64,000 nt of DNA from contig NZ_CAXBGN010000009.1 in assembly GCF_963975415.1 (NCBI RefSeq), positions 136,480 through 200,479 of the forward strand, read 5' to 3'. A program made the translations under genes and the position numbers. The notes under the pieces were generated by a model. That model searched no databases. It had not been told where the DNA came from and saw only the letters and a program-made list of their open reading frames with translations. Origin of the DNA: Kriegella sp963975415 (GTDB lineage: Bacteria > Bacteroidota > Bacteroidia > Flavobacteriales > Flavobacteriaceae). This document shows positions 15,454-23,438 of this stretch, piece after piece. Position 1 is the stretch's first letter, and the number at the start of each line of letters is the position of its first letter.

Positions 15454-17457
15454 CTAAATGGGAAAACTAAATTTCACCTCGGTTCCTCCGCTTACTTTTT
15501 GAATACTACTACATCCTCCTAACAACTCTGCCCGTTGCTTTATATTCAATAATCCAATACCACTCTTTGCGCTATTGTTAAGGCCCATTCCGTTGTCCTT
15601 AATTTTAAACTGTAATATTTTCTCATCAGTGAGTTCACAATCAATTTCTAACTGTGTGGCCTGGGCGTGTTTGGCCACATTATGCAATACTTCAAGTAAT
15701 ATGCTGTAGATATGGTTCTGCACTTCAAAATCTAAATCGTTTAAAACAGGGGGCAGTTCTTGCTCAAGTTGCACCTCGATTTTTCGGTACAATTGAAACT
15801 CTGCCAACTGCGATTTCATAATGGCCGTAAACGGACGCCCTTTAGCCATCATTTCCAAAGGAAACAATCTATGGGAAACCTTTCTAACCTGATCATTGAC
15901 TACCTCAATATCAGAAGCTATGTTCTCGGCCAATTCAGCTTGATTAGAAGCCCTAGGCATAGCCAAAACCTTCAATCTAAGTCCGTTAAAGTTTGCCGCG
16001 ACTATATCGTGGAGATCTCTGGCAATCCTTTTTTTTATGGTCTCTTGACCTTGATAAATAGCTTCCAATTTTTCAATTTTAAGAGCCTGTTCCTTGGTCT
16101 TTTGTTTTTGAGCATATACATAGTAACTAATAGCCAACAACAGCACTACCAGCCCTAAAAGAGCCAGCATCCAATTCTTATTGAGAAGGTTTCCCCTTTG
16201 CTGCTCCAACAACAACAAATTATTCTGATTGGCCAAGGAAAGTTGAAGGTTCTCATTGACCTTTTTTTCGTAGGCAAAACGAGATTGCATGGTCTGTATG
16301 ATCTCTGTACGTTCTAAATCATAGACCTTTTCAAAAAGTTCGGAATACCTTTTCTGATAATCTGAAGCCGACTTATATGCGCCGACTTCCCTTTGATAGG
16401 CGACTTGATTTTTATAATAATCCAACAAAACCAATTGATCGGAAATATGGGGAAAAAAGCTTGCTACCGAATCTAAATATATCTTTGTCGCTTTGAGGTC
16501 GCCTTTTAGCAGCATGAGGTCGGCCATTCCGTTGTAACTATACATTACCGCGGCCGTATCTTTCTTTTTTTTCTTGTAAAAAATCGATGCCTCAAAATAT
16601 TCTTTGGCCAAATCGCCCTGCTTCTTTGCCTTGTACAAATTGGCCAAGTTGTACAGGATTTTTCCATAGTTGACATCATCTGACTCCAATAATTTGAGCG
16701 CCTGATTATAATAAACGATAGCAGAGTCTTGCTGTCCCAAATTTTTGTAGACAATGGCCAGATTGTTATAGTGGTTCGAATTTTCGTTTTTTACATCATT
16801 TAATTTTCCCAATTCTAAGGCTTGTTTGTGAAAACCCAAAGCTTGGTCATAGTTTTTTAAATGGTTGTGAATGTTTCCTATAACACTACAGACCTTGGCC
16901 AATTGTCGCGTATCATTTAATTCTGAAAAACCTGTATGCGCCAACAACAATAATTCCAAGGCCTTATCATAAAGCTGATTGTTTTTATAAACCGTGCCGG
17001 CACTTAGGTAAGCGTTATAGGTAGAGGCATCATATTCCAAAACTTTGTACAAGGCAATGCTTTTTTCCAAATAAGGCAAAATACTGCCCTGTTTAGGCAA
17101 TTTTCTTTTTAATAGATAGTGGTTATAGTAGGTATCGGCAGCTGTTTTCGTGGTACTATCAAGCTGCAGACTTTTCATGTAATTTTCTTCAGCCCTTTCA
17201 AACTCCTTTTTAAGGTAATGATAGACTCCAATTTTCTTATACAAGGCCGCGAGTGCCGATATGCTGTTTTCAGCTCTTGCCAAAGTCAATGCTTCTTGAT
17301 AATTATCAAACGCCTGTTCTTTATGGTTGGCCCTTAACAAGCTGTCTCCCCGACCAATTAACATATCAATCTCGGTTCTACCATCGTTTTTTTGAGCATA
17401 AACGATTAGGTTGAAAAAGGAAAAGACCAAAAAAACAAGTATTTCTAATTTTCGCAT
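15454..17457 (-). CDS. TPR-containing sensor histidine kinase
   Basis: The ATG at 17457 gives a signal-like N-terminus (MRKLEILVFLVFSFF...VYAQ). The 667-residue product has about seven TPR repeats in the exported part (residues 25-400), a short coiled coil, one membrane helix (WMLALLGLVVLLLAISYYVY, about 425-450) and a cytoplasmic HisKA_3 domain with the phospho-acceptor His483 in RIARDLHD. The HATPase domain follows with the N box EVLHNVAKHA and G boxes DNGMGL and GIGLLNIK. This architecture is common in Bacteroidota partnered with a LuxR-type regulator, here encoded 10 bp downstream. The signal sensed is unknown. Confidence 0.93.
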   Translation of the reverse strand: MRKLEILVFLVFSFFNLIVYAQKNDGRTEIDMLIGRGDSLLRANHKEQAFDNYQEALTLARAENSISALAALYKKIGVYHYLKKEFERAEENYMKSLQLDSTTKTAADTYYNHYLLKRKLPKQGSILPYLEKSIALYKVLEYDASTYNAYLSAGTVYKNNQLYDKALELLLLAHTGFSELNDTRQLAKVCSVIGNIHNHLKNYDQALGFHKQALELGKLNDVKNENSNHYNNLAIVYKNLGQQDSAIVYYNQALKLLESDDVNYGKILYNLANLYKAKKQGDLAKEYFEASIFYKKKKKDTAAVMYSYNGMADLMLLKGDLKATKIYLDSVASFFPHISDQLVLLDYYKNQVAYQREVGAYKSASDYQKRYSELFEKVYDLERTEIIQTMQSRFAYEKKVNENLQLSLANQNNLLLLEQQRGNLLNKNWMLALLGLVVLLLAISYYVYAQKQKTKEQALKIEKLEAIYQGQETIKKRIARDLHDIVAANFNGLRLKVLAMPRASNQAELAENIASDIEVVNDQVRKVSHRLFPLEMMAKGRPFTAIMKSQLAEFQLYRKIEVQLEQELPPVLNDLDFEVQNHIYSILLEVLHNVAKHAQATQLEIDCELTDEKILQFKIKDNGMGLNNSAKSGIGLLNIKQRAELLGGCSSIQKVSGGTEVKFSFPI

Positions 17458-17522
17458 TAAAAGGCTTTTGAGGTTTCTAAGGTAGAAAAATATTAGTGTC
17501 AAAAAATGAAGTCCCCCTAAAT

Positions 17523-17565
17523 TACGGGAATACCCGTATTGACCAAAAAAAGGATAAGCCCTTAT
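17523..17565 (+). promoter_or_regulatory. Palindrome and promoter-like elements before the envelope operon
   Basis: TACGGG (17523-17528) and CCCGTA (17533-17538) form an inverted repeat with a 4-base spacer, in the 143-bp gap between the kinase start (17457, minus) and the operon start (17601, plus). TTG at 17539-17541 followed 21 bases later by TATTTTAC (17563-17570) loosely fits the Bacteroidota -33/-7 promoter. The palindrome thus sits just upstream of the -33 element, a usual activator position. Binding by the LuxR regulator is inferred only from position. Confidence 0.4.
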
Positions 17566-17600
17566 TTTACCGATAGAATGTTGAACCTAAATAAGCCAAA

Positions 17601-18149
17601 ATGAAAACAGTAAAAAACACCCTATCCATTATCGCATTTTTATGCTGCAGTCTACTTATAGCGCAAACAACCGCTCAAAGCGAAACTGAAAATAAAGAAC
17701 AGGATAAAAAAACCATAAAGGAAGTCGACCAGATCAACAAAGCATCGGCAGAAATCAACGAGGTCTCGGAAAACACTTCGGAAGCAGTTAAAAGTACCGT
17801 AGCAAATACCAAAGAGACAGCCAAGGCCATTGGTTCGCTTTTCGGTGGTGGCAACAAAGAAAAGAAAGACAAAGACTCCCCCGATGTAGTAGTCATTATT
17901 CATAAAGTCGCTTACGACGATGACAACCTGAATGCACTTTATGAAAAAATATCAAAAGCAAAAACCGTAAAGAAAGCATCAAAGAATTTCAGCGGGGAGA
18001 CCGCGACAATCAATCTATCAAGTAAAGAAAATGCAGATGCCTTATGGCAAGGTGTTCCCAAACCCGTACGAAGTGCTTTTAAAATGATAACCATGGGCGA
18101 GAGCAGCATAACGGTACAACTTGCAGGAACCTCCTTTGATGAACAATAA
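17601..18149 (+). CDS. Secreted protein of unknown function, first gene of envelope operon
   Basis: Not recognised. The 182-residue product has a Sec signal (MKTVKNTLSIIAFLCCSLLIAQ), a charged helical stretch rich in Lys, Glu and Ala (about 25-75) that includes repeated NT/TVANTKETAK-like segments, and a C-terminal alpha/beta-looking domain (VVVIIHKVAYDDDNLNALYEKI onwards to residue 180). It starts a five-gene plus-strand group with gaps of 20-60 bp, divergent from a two-component system that may control it. Confidence 0.6.
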   Translation: MKTVKNTLSIIAFLCCSLLIAQTTAQSETENKEQDKKTIKEVDQINKASAEINEVSENTSEAVKSTVANTKETAKAIGSLFGGGNKEKKDKDSPDVVVIIHKVAYDDDNLNALYEKISKAKTVKKASKNFSGETATINLSSKENADALWQGVPKPVRSAFKMITMGESSITVQLAGTSFDEQ

Positions 18150-18169
18150 TCATTTAAAAAAAGATCGCT

Positions 18170-18826
18170 ATGACAAATAAAAAATTGAATTACTACTTAT
18201 TTACGGCTGTACTATTACTTTTTGTTAACATTGGCTGTACTACTGAAGGAATCGAAACACCCCTCGAAAACCTTATCAAAGATGAAATCGAAGAAGAGCA
18301 AGTAGATCGCGAAAGTGATGAAGAAGATGATGAAGACCAAGAAGAACAAGAGGTCAATTCTTCTATGACGGCCAAAATCAACGGCAACGATTTTAAGACA
18401 TCAACGGTATTTCAACAATACCTTGCAGGGGCTTCTGTAAGTATGAATGAAGATATCTATGCTATTGGGGTCATCGCCTTTGACATACAACTCGATTTAC
18501 GTAAACCAAAGTCTATATATTTATTCATGTATGGTGACGATTTCGACGAATTAAAAATTGGCTCTGCTTTCACCACGGTAACCAATATTGCAATTCCCGA
18601 AACGGGCGGTGCCTTTGCCATCTATAGCGAAGACCCCGATACCGAAGTAGAGGATAACGAATTTTCAACAGAGAAGGTGGAATCGATCAACATAAAAATA
18701 ACTGCTTTAGATAAAGAAAACCATTTGATTTCAGGAGAATTCAGTTTTACGGCCATAGATGAAGACACCAATAAGAAGTACATCATCACCGATGGTAAGT
18801 TCCAAGATATGAAATATGATAATTGA
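18170..18826 (+). CDS. Lipoprotein of unknown function with an acidic linker
   Basis: The 218-residue product has a lipoprotein signal (LFTAVLLLFVNIGC, Cys at about 23) and a highly acidic linker at about 40-63 made of Asp, Glu and Gln. The C-terminal domain begins MTAKINGNDF, an opening I associate with DUF6252-type lipoproteins of Flavobacteriaceae, followed by beta-rich sequence including a late SGEFSFTA strand. Probable outer-membrane lipoprotein exposed to the periplasm or the surface. Second gene of the operon, 20 bp after the first. Confidence 0.65.
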   Translation: MTNKKLNYYLFTAVLLLFVNIGCTTEGIETPLENLIKDEIEEEQVDRESDEEDDEDQEEQEVNSSMTAKINGNDFKTSTVFQQYLAGASVSMNEDIYAIGVIAFDIQLDLRKPKSIYLFMYGDDFDELKIGSAFTTVTNIAIPETGGAFAIYSEDPDTEVEDNEFSTEKVESINIKITALDKENHLISGEFSFTAIDEDTNKKYIITDGKFQDMKYDN

Positions 18827-18858
18827 AAATAACCACAAAAACTAATAACCAATAAATT

Positions 18859-19110
18859 ATGAAAAAATCAATCTTAATTACGGCTGTTCTATCCTTATTC
18901 ATTTTTACGAATTGCTCAAAAGCCAAGGAGGCCGTGGATACATTGAACAGCCTCGAATGTTTAAGAAAAGTGCAGGAAATCAATGATAATGACAACCTCA
19001 CCTGTTCCGAGACGATTGCAGAATTAGAAAAACTGGAACGAAACTGCGGAGCTTTCGACCAAGAAATACTAGAAAGTATAGCCTTGGTTAAATCAGTCTG
19101 TGAAGATTAA
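18859..19110 (+). CDS. Small cysteine-containing lipoprotein
   Basis: An 83-residue product with lipobox LFIFTNC (Cys at 20) followed by SKAKEAVDTL. The mature part is helical and contains four further cysteines (in LECLRK, LTCSET, RNCGAF and SVCED), which could form two disulfides in the periplasm. No family is recognised. Third gene of the operon, 32 bp after the second. Confidence 0.65.
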   Translation: MKKSILITAVLSLFIFTNCSKAKEAVDTLNSLECLRKVQEINDNDNLTCSETIAELEKLERNCGAFDQEILESIALVKSVCED

Positions 19111-19167
19111 AGAAACAATTTCGAAATACCAGAACATGAAAAGAAACATTATTTAGAAACGAATATT

Positions 19168-19704
19168 ATGAAAAAACTATTTTTTTATCCGACGCTTATC
19201 CTTCTTATGGTCACTTCATTTCTGACGGCCCAAGAATTCAATAAAGGCACTAACGTTATCAATGCGGGCATAGGCATTGGCGGTAATTTCAATTACGGGA
19301 GCTTTGGAACCTCATCGCAAGGCCTGGGCCTGAATGCAAGTTATGAACGTGGCATATGGGAAATAGGAGGACCCGGGGTTATTAGTCTGGGTGGCTATTT
19401 TGGCACAAAAACTTATAAATATGATTATTTCGGAGGCAATGAAAAGTGGACCTACACCATTGTCGGTGTACGGGGTGCGTATCATTACAACGGACTAGAA
19501 GTGGAAAACCTTGATGTTTATGGGGGAGCCATGCTATCTTATAACCTCGTTTCGTACGATGGAAATAGTGGCAGTTTGAACAGCAGGCCCAGTGGAACCG
19601 TTTTTGTTGGGGGGCGCTGGTTTTTCAGTGAAAACTTTGCCGTATTTGCGGAAGGTGGATACGGAGTGGCATTTCTTTCACTGGGTATCTCACTTCGATT
19701 TTAA
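19168..19704 (+). CDS. Outer-membrane beta-barrel protein
   Basis: A 178-residue product with a Sec signal (MKKLFFYPTLILLMVTSFLTAQ) and alternating glycine- and aromatic-rich strands typical of small eight-strand barrels (INAGIGIGGNFNYGSFG, LNASYERGIWEIGG, IVGVRGAYHYN). It ends in SLGISLRF, with a terminal Phe that serves as a Bam recognition signal. Fourth gene of the operon, consistent with an envelope role. The specific function is unknown. Confidence 0.75.
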   Translation: MKKLFFYPTLILLMVTSFLTAQEFNKGTNVINAGIGIGGNFNYGSFGTSSQGLGLNASYERGIWEIGGPGVISLGGYFGTKTYKYDYFGGNEKWTYTIVGVRGAYHYNGLEVENLDVYGGAMLSYNLVSYDGNSGSLNSRPSGTVFVGGRWFFSENFAVFAEGGYGVAFLSLGISLRF

Positions 19705-19725
19705 CGCAGTAAAACATAGAAACCT

Positions 19726-20274
19726 ATGAAACATTACCAGAATCAACTGTGGGCACTATTGCTTTGCCTTGTTTCAATTAGCTGTAGCAACGACGATAAT
19801 CATGATACTGAAACACCATCAAAAACCGGTGGGGAAGGTACGATACAATTATCAGGACCCGATACAACGGATGTCGGCACTACCTTGACAGTCGGAGACG
19901 TCGCTTACGGAAGGGACGACCTAACGGGAATAGAGGAGTCGATCGTTGTAGTGAATAAAGGGGCCACAATCTCAGAGGAACGCGCCACCGGAGGACCCGC
20001 CAACCCAGAGAACCTCAGTTCCATAATCACCGATGACAAAGACAATGGTTTTGTAATTGTTGTAGGAGCCGGTGCCGTTTCCATGGCAATTTTGATCGAT
20101 GGAACGCCGTATCGATATGGATGCATTTCAGAAGGTAGCACAACGGCATTTTCCAATTGCGAGTCTTTTGATTTTGATATCCCTGGAAAAAAAATGGTAT
20201 TTAGCAATACCACGGTTAAGAATACAGACACAGGAAGCTTGCTGACGTTAGACGGAACGGTTACCTGGGATTAA
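19726..20274 (+). CDS. Lipoprotein of unknown function
   Basis: The 182-residue product has a lipoprotein signal (LLCLVSISC, Cys about 20) followed by SNDDNHDTE, a surface-type acidic spacer. The mature part is Gly/Thr/Asp-rich and beta-like, with two cysteines in YGCISEG and SNCESF that could pair. Not recognised. Last gene of the five-gene operon, 21 bp after the barrel protein; it faces the minus-strand DUF922 gene with a 33-bp gap and no visible terminator. Confidence 0.6.
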   Translation: MKHYQNQLWALLLCLVSISCSNDDNHDTETPSKTGGEGTIQLSGPDTTDVGTTLTVGDVAYGRDDLTGIEESIVVVNKGATISEERATGGPANPENLSSIITDDKDNGFVIVVGAGAVSMAILIDGTPYRYGCISEGSTTAFSNCESFDFDIPGKKMVFSNTTVKNTDTGSLLTLDGTVTWD

Positions 20275-20307
20275 GACACATCAGAAAACAGTTCAAACAC
20301 TTAAAAA

Positions 20308-20844
20308 TCAATAACCATTGACGAGGGCCTCGGCAATCATCTTGTTCCAAAAGCGTTGTTTTTCTAAATCTCTAGAGAAGTTTGTTTCACGATCATAGCG
20401 ATTTTGAAACTGCCCCAATTCCCTATTTATTTGTCTAAAAATTGCTTTTATTTCTGATTTTATATTTTTGGTAAACCTCGTTTCAGAAAGCCTTTTTTGC
20501 ATCTTTCGAGCGTATAATTCTGAAATATCAAAATGAAGTTGTTCGTGGCCCAATATAATGGAATCACACAATTCTGGGCGGTACCATGACTTTTTGGGAT
20601 AAAAATAGGTCACCACATTAATCGTAAGTTCAGGAGCAGCTGCGGTTCCAGCGGTAGAAAATTCATAAGAAATTCCCGAAGCCGTTGTAGCTGCTGCCCA
20701 GGCAGTCTTAAAAGGTTTTCCCTTAAAATCGGACCATGCCAATTTTCTTTCCGAACTCCAAGGAATAATCTCCTCCTTTTGCGAAAAGACAAGGCCAGAA
20801 GAAAAAATACAAATTAAATAAAGAATGTATCTTAAAGTTCCCAT
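20308..20844 (-). CDS. DUF922-type predicted secreted zinc protease
   Basis: A 178-residue product with a Sec signal (LRYILYLICIFSSGLVFSQ). The mature domain shows the DUF922 hallmarks: LAWSDFKGKP near the start and the zinc-binding HEQLHFD at residues 100-106. The family is predicted to be a secreted metalloprotease, but activity is not established to my knowledge. Its start overlaps the end of the osmC gene by 13 bp, so the two are probably translationally linked. Confidence 0.8.
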   Translation of the reverse strand: MGTLRYILYLICIFSSGLVFSQKEEIIPWSSERKLAWSDFKGKPFKTAWAAATTASGISYEFSTAGTAAAPELTINVVTYFYPKKSWYRPELCDSIILGHEQLHFDISELYARKMQKRLSETRFTKNIKSEIKAIFRQINRELGQFQNRYDRETNFSRDLEKQRFWNKMIAEALVNGY

Positions 20845-21236
20845 TTGAAGGAAATCACTTTTTCAATATCGGGATGCAAGCTTTGGTGCACTGGACAGGT
20901 ATTTGCCGTACGCTCCAATATCTTCCGATTCTTTTCAGAGATGCTCTCTGGCAAACGTAATATGACCTCTATCTTGGAAATTCGACGAGGTGCTTCCGCC
21001 ATGTATTTTGTCACTTCCGCAAAAGAATCGGTCAAATCAAGATCAAGTCCCTTGGCTTTAATGCCCATAACCGTAAGCATGCAACTTGCCAATCCTGTAG
21101 CTACTGTATCGGTCGGAGAAAAGGCCTCGCCCAGACCATTGTTATCAATTGGGGCATCGGTAATAAAAGTATTGCCTGAACGCAAGTGTTCACAAGTAGT
21201 TCTTAAATTTCCAGTATAGGTTACCCTTGAAGTCAT
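20832..21236 (-). CDS. OsmC/Ohr family protein
   Basis: A 134-residue OsmC-fold protein; members are thiol peroxidases that reduce organic hydroperoxides. The expected active-site cysteines are present, one in GLASCMLTVMG (about 52) and one in ANTCPVHQSL (about 115), with the FSPTDTVATGL entry to the central helix. Cytoplasmic. It starts 2 bp after the LysM gene stops and overlaps the following DUF922 gene, so it belongs to the guaA-led operon. Confidence 0.9.
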   Translation of the reverse strand: MTSRVTYTGNLRTTCEHLRSGNTFITDAPIDNNGLGEAFSPTDTVATGLASCMLTVMGIKAKGLDLDLTDSFAEVTKYMAEAPRRISKIEVILRLPESISEKNRKILERTANTCPVHQSLHPDIEKVISFKWEL

Positions 21237-21238
21237 AA

Positions 21239-23437
21239 TTACATTTTTATCTCTTTGATGCGCATATCTTCAAGTGACATGATATATGAAGATTGATTGA
21301 AATAGCCCGAAGTGCTATCTTTCCTGTAAGAGAATTTATTGCCCGCGTATTCGGTTTCCCCAATCTCTTGAGAAACCTGCATTAAATCAGTTTTATAGGC
21401 TAATTTCATCAAAAGGTCATAAGTGATGTCAAATCCACGTACGGCGTACCGATCGGGATAATCTCCAAACCGCTGACGATATCGTTTGACAAAACCATTA
21501 TCAGCCGTTTCTTTATGCACAGAGGGGTAGGTAAAATGAAGATTTGACAAATGTGAATTCGATATCACCTCATTGTCAAAGGCCTTGTTCTTATTCGTCG
21601 AGAACATACGTAATTTTACTTTCACTCCCTCGGTATCGGCAGGGTCTAACAACGCATTTTGAAACGAATTCAGAATAGAGGTAACACTTGAAACCAATTT
21701 AAAATCATCGGTTTCGACAAATACCCAGTTTTCTGTTTCCTCGGATAACAGTGTTTTGAACTTGTCAATATCGAGACCAATATTTTTCTCTTCTTCTTTA
21801 ACTTCTGCAATTTTAGCATTGGGAAATTTAGCCAAAATAGCCGCTTTTTCAGTAGAGTGGTCAGAATCTGCAATGATTATAATGTTCTGATCTTCCCGCA
21901 CCTCTGCCACGTAATTGAGTATATCTTCACGGAGGATATCATCGGATGTATACGAAAAGAAAACGTTGTTAAGGCTCAAATCGCTCATCGCCGGTATTGG
22001 TGCAATTACGGGAACCTGATATCTTGAAGCTTGAATCGCCACTTCCTTCAAGGAAGGAAGATCCAAAGGCCCCACAATAGCATTCACTTGTGCAAGATTT
22101 TGCTGACGTAATACTTCCTTGGTCTTGGCCAAGTTCAATTGATTGTCAAAAGTTTTCACATCTACGGAAATACCCAAAGACGCCAAAGAATCAAGGGCGA
22201 TTAGAGCACCGGAATAAAGACCCAAACTAAGCTTAGAATCCACTCTTCCATCTAAAGATTTTTGGGCACTTTCCTTATTAGCAATATCAATCCTATCTAA
22301 GCGAAAGGGCAATAAAAACAAAAGTTTAGGCGTATTGGCCGGATCAATACTATCCAAAAGATTTATCTTATCGAGTACCAAAGCATTTTTCACCTCGAAA
22401 TCACCCGTTTGGTCTTTTGGCAATTTTAATACCATACCCGCTTTCAAACCTCCTTTAAGATCCGGATTCAATAAGAGTAAATCTTTATAGGTGATTCCCA
22501 ACTTACGAGTTAACGAGAATTCAGTTTGTTTTGGTTTTACTTCATAAAAAATAAAATTGTCGGTATTTATATCCTGAGCATCTAATTTTTGCTGAGGAAT
22601 ACGAATAACCATTCCTTCTTTTAAACCTTGCTGTTGTTGTATCTCAGGATTTAATCGAACGATCTCATCTGACTTTACACCAAATTTCTTCTCCAACTGA
22701 TAAAAATTCATCTTCGGTGGCACCGTATACGACATATACAGTTGCGTTTCTTGCTTTTCAACAGTACTCCCTGCCATAATAGGCATTCTCAACTCTTGCC
22801 CCTCTCTTAAATAATCTGAGGTTTTTGAAAGATCAGGATTCAATAACAAGAGACTGTCAATTGTGATTCCGTGTTTATTGGCAATACTCCAACGCGTCTC
22901 TTTGGGCAATACTTTATACATAGTAAAATCACCCTCATCCACCGCCCCCCCGGCAGTATGTGCATTTTTAAACTTCGGTATTTTAAGAAGCATCTTCCTT
23001 TTCAACTGACTGGAATACAATTGACGATTATACTTCTTAATATCATTTTCCGAAATATTAAAGCGCTTTGCTATTCCATACAGCGTTTCTTTCTTCTTTA
23101 CGCGATAGGAGGTAAAACCGTACGGTTTTTCATCATTGGCCGTTTGTCCTGTAATCGTTTCATTCGCTCTGACAATCGTTTTATTCTCAGTTTTTTGTTC
23201 CGTAACACCAGAACTTTTGGGAATAACCAAAATGGTATTGGGTTTTAGGCTTTGCCCCTGTCTAATTTCCTTATTATACGTAAGAATATCCGCCTGCGTC
23301 ACCTTATATTGTTTCGCAATAGCTTCCAACGTTTCTCCACTTTTTACCGCATGGGTAGAAAATTTCTGTGCAGTAGCCTTGCAGCCGGCGAAAACCAACA
23401 ACCACAGCACAACCGTAATTTTTAAAAATTGTTTCAT
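21239..23437 (-). CDS. LysM-repeat lipoprotein with a PBP1-type ligand-binding domain
   Basis: A 732-residue lipoprotein (LLVFAGC, Cys 19). Five LysM motifs fill about residues 28-355; each begins Y/H-x-V and has a NPD/NKEI-like middle (for example VKSGETLEAIAKQYKV and VKKKETLYGIAKRFNI). The C-terminal half (about 370-730) resembles a periplasmic-binding-protein type 1 fold: ALIALDSLASLGISVDV, VNAIVGPLDLPS, VPVIAPIPA. LysM binds peptidoglycan, and a PBP1-like domain on a lipoprotein recalls LpoA-type activators of peptidoglycan synthases; that role is inference. It sits 1 bp after guaA. Confidence 0.88.
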   Translation of the reverse strand: MKQFLKITVVLWLLVFAGCKATAQKFSTHAVKSGETLEAIAKQYKVTQADILTYNKEIRQGQSLKPNTILVIPKSSGVTEQKTENKTIVRANETITGQTANDEKPYGFTSYRVKKKETLYGIAKRFNISENDIKKYNRQLYSSQLKRKMLLKIPKFKNAHTAGGAVDEGDFTMYKVLPKETRWSIANKHGITIDSLLLLNPDLSKTSDYLREGQELRMPIMAGSTVEKQETQLYMSYTVPPKMNFYQLEKKFGVKSDEIVRLNPEIQQQQGLKEGMVIRIPQQKLDAQDINTDNFIFYEVKPKQTEFSLTRKLGITYKDLLLLNPDLKGGLKAGMVLKLPKDQTGDFEVKNALVLDKINLLDSIDPANTPKLLFLLPFRLDRIDIANKESAQKSLDGRVDSKLSLGLYSGALIALDSLASLGISVDVKTFDNQLNLAKTKEVLRQQNLAQVNAIVGPLDLPSLKEVAIQASRYQVPVIAPIPAMSDLSLNNVFFSYTSDDILREDILNYVAEVREDQNIIIIADSDHSTEKAAILAKFPNAKIAEVKEEEKNIGLDIDKFKTLLSEETENWVFVETDDFKLVSSVTSILNSFQNALLDPADTEGVKVKLRMFSTNKNKAFDNEVISNSHLSNLHFTYPSVHKETADNGFVKRYRQRFGDYPDRYAVRGFDITYDLLMKLAYKTDLMQVSQEIGETEYAGNKFSYRKDSTSGYFNQSSYIMSLEDMRIKEIKM

Positions 23438-23438
23438 A

